Assembly (NCBI RefSeq): GCF_040396155.1
Contig: NZ_JBEBOY010000009.1
Coordinates: forward strand, 54,579 to 118,578
Length of the DNA: 64,000 nt
Direction of reading: 5' to 3'
From: Tissierella praeacuta_A
Lineage (GTDB): Bacteria > Bacillota > Clostridia > Tissierellales > Tissierellaceae
Below the pieces are notes generated by a model that did not search any database, was not told where the DNA came from, and worked only from the letters and a program-made list of their open reading frames with translations. Both the position numbers and the translations under genes were made by a program. Shown piece by piece: positions 61,963 to 64,000 of the stretch. Within the stretch, counting starts at the first letter, position 1; every line of letters begins with the position of its first letter.

Positions 61963-63306
61963 ATGAGGAAGTATATTAAAAACTTAAGCCTGTTTGCCTT
62001 AATCTTAGTAACCATATTAGGATTAAATCAAACAATATATGCCAATAAAATCCTGACTCAATCCCCCAAACAAACTCAGGCAGTAATCACTATTGATGGG
62101 AAAGAGGTAAAGTTTAATAATGATATGGGTTATCCATTAATTACAAATACTCAAAGAATTCTAATTCCAGTTAGAATTGTATCTGAGAATATGGGATACA
62201 ATGTAGATTGGTCTAAAGATACTTGGAGTAAATGTCCTGCTAAAATAAAGTTCTTCAACAAGTAAATAAAGTTCTTCAAAGCTCAGGAGAGTCATGGAAT
62301 AATTCCAAGAAATCTCCTGTTTTTTTTATTCCCTTTTTCTTTTCCCCCTTCTTTTTCTTTCTCTATATTCCTTGAAAACACAAGCTTATATCAATTCTTC
62401 TTCCCTTTATCCCTTCCCCCTTTTTTTCTTATTTCTGCTTTTATCCTTGAAGAACTTTATTTTCATTTTGATATAAAAAATGAACAAAATCGTGAAAAAT
62501 GATGGAAATTCTTGAAGAACTTTATTTACTGGTGTAAAATGAAATGTAGGAAAATAGAGGGTTTGGAGAGACGGGTTTTGAAGAACTTTATTTTCAGGTT
62601 ACAGTAAAGGTATTCAAAAGTTTGGATTGATAATGGAAAGACCAAGGTTGAACTTGAAATCGGAAAATCAACAGCTGTAGTAAATGGTAAAGTGGTTCCA
62701 ATTGATATTCAAGATGATAAGCCAGTGGATACTAAAGCAATACTATTCGGCAGTAGAACCTATGTACCAGTTAGATTTGTATCTGAAGCTTTAGATGCTA
62801 AAATAGAATATGAGATGAAAAATGGAATACATTATGTAAATATTAACACTGGGAAAGGAAATGATACAGTGAGTTTTAAAGAACCAGAGATTATAGTAAC
62901 ACAGATGACAGATGCTCCACATGTATCAACTTACTTTAGTATGCGTTTAGGAAATCGTGAAGACTATAAGGACACTGGAATTAATATTAGAACTGAATTG
63001 ACTAACTATCCAGAATTTGTTAAATACAGGCTATTATCTCCAGATACTCCTGGATATTTTACTGTAGATGCAAATAAATATTATAGTAATTGGGATTACA
63101 ATAAAATAAAGGGTAATATGGGTAGATTTTATGAATTAGGTAAAATGACTCATGCTAAAAAGGTAGATAACGATGAACCTGTAACTTTACCAAAAGATGG
63201 ATTCATTCTTAAGTACAAAGTTACTGTTACAGTAGGAAATGAAACTAAGGTATACAATATAGATGTTCCCTTTCAGAATAAGACATTCAATTTGGATAAA
63301 TATTAA
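61963..63306 (+). pseudogene. Secreted copper-amine-oxidase-N-domain protein, split by MITE copy B
   Basis: The 5' part (61963-62232) encodes a signal peptide (MRKYIKNLSLFALILVTILG, cleavage near IYA) and the first half of a copper-amine-oxidase N-like (stalk) domain, to VDWSKDTWSK. The 3' part (from 62609) resumes with KVWIDNGKTKVELEIGKS and RTYVPVRFVSEALDAKIEYE, then an unknown 150-residue C-terminal domain. The two halves fit end to end once the 371-bp insertion is removed, except for one missing base in an A run (AAAA for AAAAA at 62616-62619). The gene is therefore broken by insertion and frameshift. AAAGGAGG precedes the start. Confidence 0.85.
62233..62603. mobile_element. MITE-like element, copy B (371 bp), inserted in the stalk-domain gene
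   Basis: Starts TGTCCTGCTAAAATAAAG and ends in the complement of TGTAACCTGAAAATAAAG; both ends go on into TTCTTCAA. The 5-bp sequence GTAAA flanks it on both sides (62228-62232 and 62604-62608), a target-site duplication. A second inverted pair TAAATAAAGTTCTTCAA (62263-62279 and 62512-62528) and a lone third right end (62447-62463) lie inside, so copies have probably nested. No transposase is present. Confidence 0.85.
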
Positions 63307-63461
63307 AAATGTAGTCTAAATTTAGCGATAAGTAAATTAAAGGTTATAGATTATAATTTCCACTATTATTTTTGTTTTAATGTATCATTTTTTAAGTTGG
63401 AGGTATAATGTTAATGACAAGATTTTTATGGATAACATCCGTAATGAATGTCAAATAATGC

Positions 63462-63489
63462 TTTACAAATAGCTTTTGTATGATATAAT
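63462..63489 (+). promoter_or_regulatory. Promoter of the candidate antitoxin RNA
   Basis: TTTACA (63462-63467), 16 bp, TATAAT (63484-63489) with TG one base before the -10 box. Transcription would start near 63496. Confidence 0.7.
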
Positions 63490-63495
63490 TAAAGT

Positions 63496-63587
63496 ACAAA
63501 AGAAAATACCAGTAAGCAAATCAAGTTATCAAAAATTAAAGCCCTCAGAAGTCGCAATTCTGAGGGCTTTGCCATTATCTTTTTTTG
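63496..63587 (+). ncRNA. Candidate type I antitoxin RNA (RNA II-like)
   Basis: From the promoter at 63462-63489 to the T run after the shared terminator, a transcript of 75-90 nt. Its nt 63509-63531 repeat, with 4 mismatches in 23, the plus-strand sequence over the toxin ribosome site and start (63685-63707); 11 nt (TCAAGTTATCA) are identical. The RNA would thus pair with the toxin mRNA at its translation start and also across the terminator. The same plan is known for RNA II of the Enterococcus par (Fst) system. Existence of the RNA is inferred. Confidence 0.6.
63538..63570. terminator. Shared bidirectional terminator of the toxin and antitoxin genes
   Basis: AAAGCCCTCAGAA / TTCTGAGGGCTTT, a perfect 13-bp stem with a 7-base loop. 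On the minus strand TTTAATTTTT follows; on the plus strand a T run follows after 11 bases. Confidence 0.85.
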
Positions 63588-63700
63588 AAGATGCTTAAAA
63601 TCAAGTTTACTATGGACAAGATTTTAAGCACAAAATCGACAATGGACTTAAAAGATGTTTCTTTAAATTTTTGTTTCATTCTTTCCAGTAGGCTCTTCAA
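63575..63700 (-). CDS. Small hydrophobic peptide, candidate type I toxin
   Basis: A 41-residue peptide. The N-terminus is basic (MKSLLERMKQKFKETS), then comes a hydrophobic amphipathic helix (IVDFVLKILSIVNLILSIF), ending KKR. TTG 63700 follows GAAGGAGGTGATAAC, the strongest ribosome site in the window. A -10 TATAAT on the minus strand (63761-63756) gives a leader of about 45 nt. In this leader CCTTCTCACT pairs with AGTGAAGG over the ribosome site, and GATGTTTCTTT (63748-63738) pairs perfectly with AAAGAAACATC inside the coding part (63664-63654). Such locked mRNAs are typical of type I toxins. It is not similar to Fst by eye. Confidence 0.65.
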   Translation of the reverse strand: MKSLLERMKQKFKETSFKSIVDFVLKILSIVNLILSIFKKR

Positions 63701-63707
63701 GTTATCA
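63685..63707. repeat. Direct repeat DR-right (partner of 63509-63531)
   Basis: 23 nt, 19 identical to 63509-63531: CCAGTA-x-GC-xxx-TCAAGTTATCA. It covers the toxin ribosome site, start codon and first codons. Confidence 0.85.
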
Positions 63708-63761
63708 CCTCCTTCACTTTAGTGAGAAGGCTTAATCAAAGAAACATCTCAATACATTATA

Positions 63762-64000
63762 ACATATAAATATTAGAAAAATATAATACTTAAAATAAAG
63801 ATGCATATATTATTCGTATCTTTAATTATTAAGTTATTTCTTTGTTGTTTTCTTATCTTCCACATCTTTTCCTAGTTATATCCTTTACTTTTCAAGTATA
63901 TCATTTATAGACAATGAAAACTAATTGGTCTATTTTTATTAAACAATAGAAGCAATCTGGTAATATGTCAAGAACAAATTTTTAAATAAAAGAAAAGAAT
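63762..64000. other. No gene seen
   Basis: AT-rich DNA without a supported reading frame, apart from the upstream part of the toxin promoter (no good -35 found). Confidence 0.5.

Noticed and set aside
63408..63458. 16-codon frame with a good ribosome site (TTGGAGG) before the antitoxin promoter
   Set aside because: Too short, no helix or signal pattern, and no promoter of its own; left out as a gene.
1..64000. CRISPR array, rRNA operon, prophage or full-length IS
   Set aside because: No regularly spaced direct repeats, no rRNA sequence, no phage structural genes and no transposase were found.

Overview
The window reads as chromosome of an AT-rich, anaerobic, amino-acid-fermenting, motile and probably spore-forming Firmicute, most like a Tissierellales/clostridial relative. 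The reasons are the very low GC, a complete V-type ATPase, indolepyruvate:ferredoxin oxidoreductase, two Spo0E-like phosphatases, the long Firmicute-type SRP RNA, flagellin with FliS, CsoR- and CtsR-type regulation, and three sigma-54 promoters beside two sigma-54 activators. The species assignment is inference.

Layout. 1-3344: start of a nucleoside hydrolase (minus), a DUF1622 membrane protein and iorAB. 3413-12130: a nine-gene V-type ATP synthase operon in the order G/H-C-I-K-F-E-A-B-D, closed by a strong terminator. 12131-20293: an accessory region built around a duplicated and rearranged agr-type quorum-sensing locus. It has five matching promoters, each with two 12-bp boxes 20 bp apart and a -10 box 29-30 bp further on. 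It has one intact sensor kinase/LytTR regulator pair, one truncated kinase, one internally deleted agrB, one intact agrB, and an agrD whose predicted ring residue is Ser instead of Cys. A VanZ-like protein and several small unknown proteins lie among them. 20299-25468: a gene remnant, pncB, a small transcript, and a Fur-controlled feoA-feoB-feoC operon (minus). 25523-34038: a sigma-54 activator divergent from a sigma-54-promoter operon of SDR, a divergent glycine-decarboxylase-like pair, an AcoX-type kinase and an NhaC-family carrier. 34070-37146: copA-copZ-csoR with an operator. 37246-43182: spo0E-like/XRE/spo0E-like, a CtsR-box dnaJ-like gene, clpB and a CD3324-family regulator. 43283-51414: a second sigma-54 activator with two sigma-54 promoters driving a D-Ala-D-Ala dipeptidase-like gene, then Asp/Glu racemase, APC permease, amidohydrolase and an unknown protein. 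51467-53882 (minus): ABC1/UbiB kinase, phasin-like protein, YaaR. 54123-57996: DUF6240-like protein, small protein, flagellin, FliS. 58079-58450 (minus): SRP RNA and tRNA-Ser(GGA). 58593-61215: dnaX-ybaB-recR.

61216-64000 is again accessory. A MITE-like element with about 26-bp inverted ends (TGT...ACA) occurs twice. The second copy, with a 5-bp target duplication, splits a secreted copper-amine-oxidase-N-domain gene. At the right end lies what looks like an undescribed type I toxin-antitoxin module with the architecture of Fst/par: a 41-residue hydrophobic peptide with a very strong ribosome site, a convergent small RNA sharing a bidirectional terminator, and a 23-nt direct repeat that makes the small RNA complementary to the toxin's ribosome site and start codon.

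The strongest candidates for new biology are the split, duplicated Ser-ring agr locus, the par-like type I module, and the sigma-54 operon with the altered P-protein. All functional calls rest on reading the sequence and on family knowledge; no database search was run.
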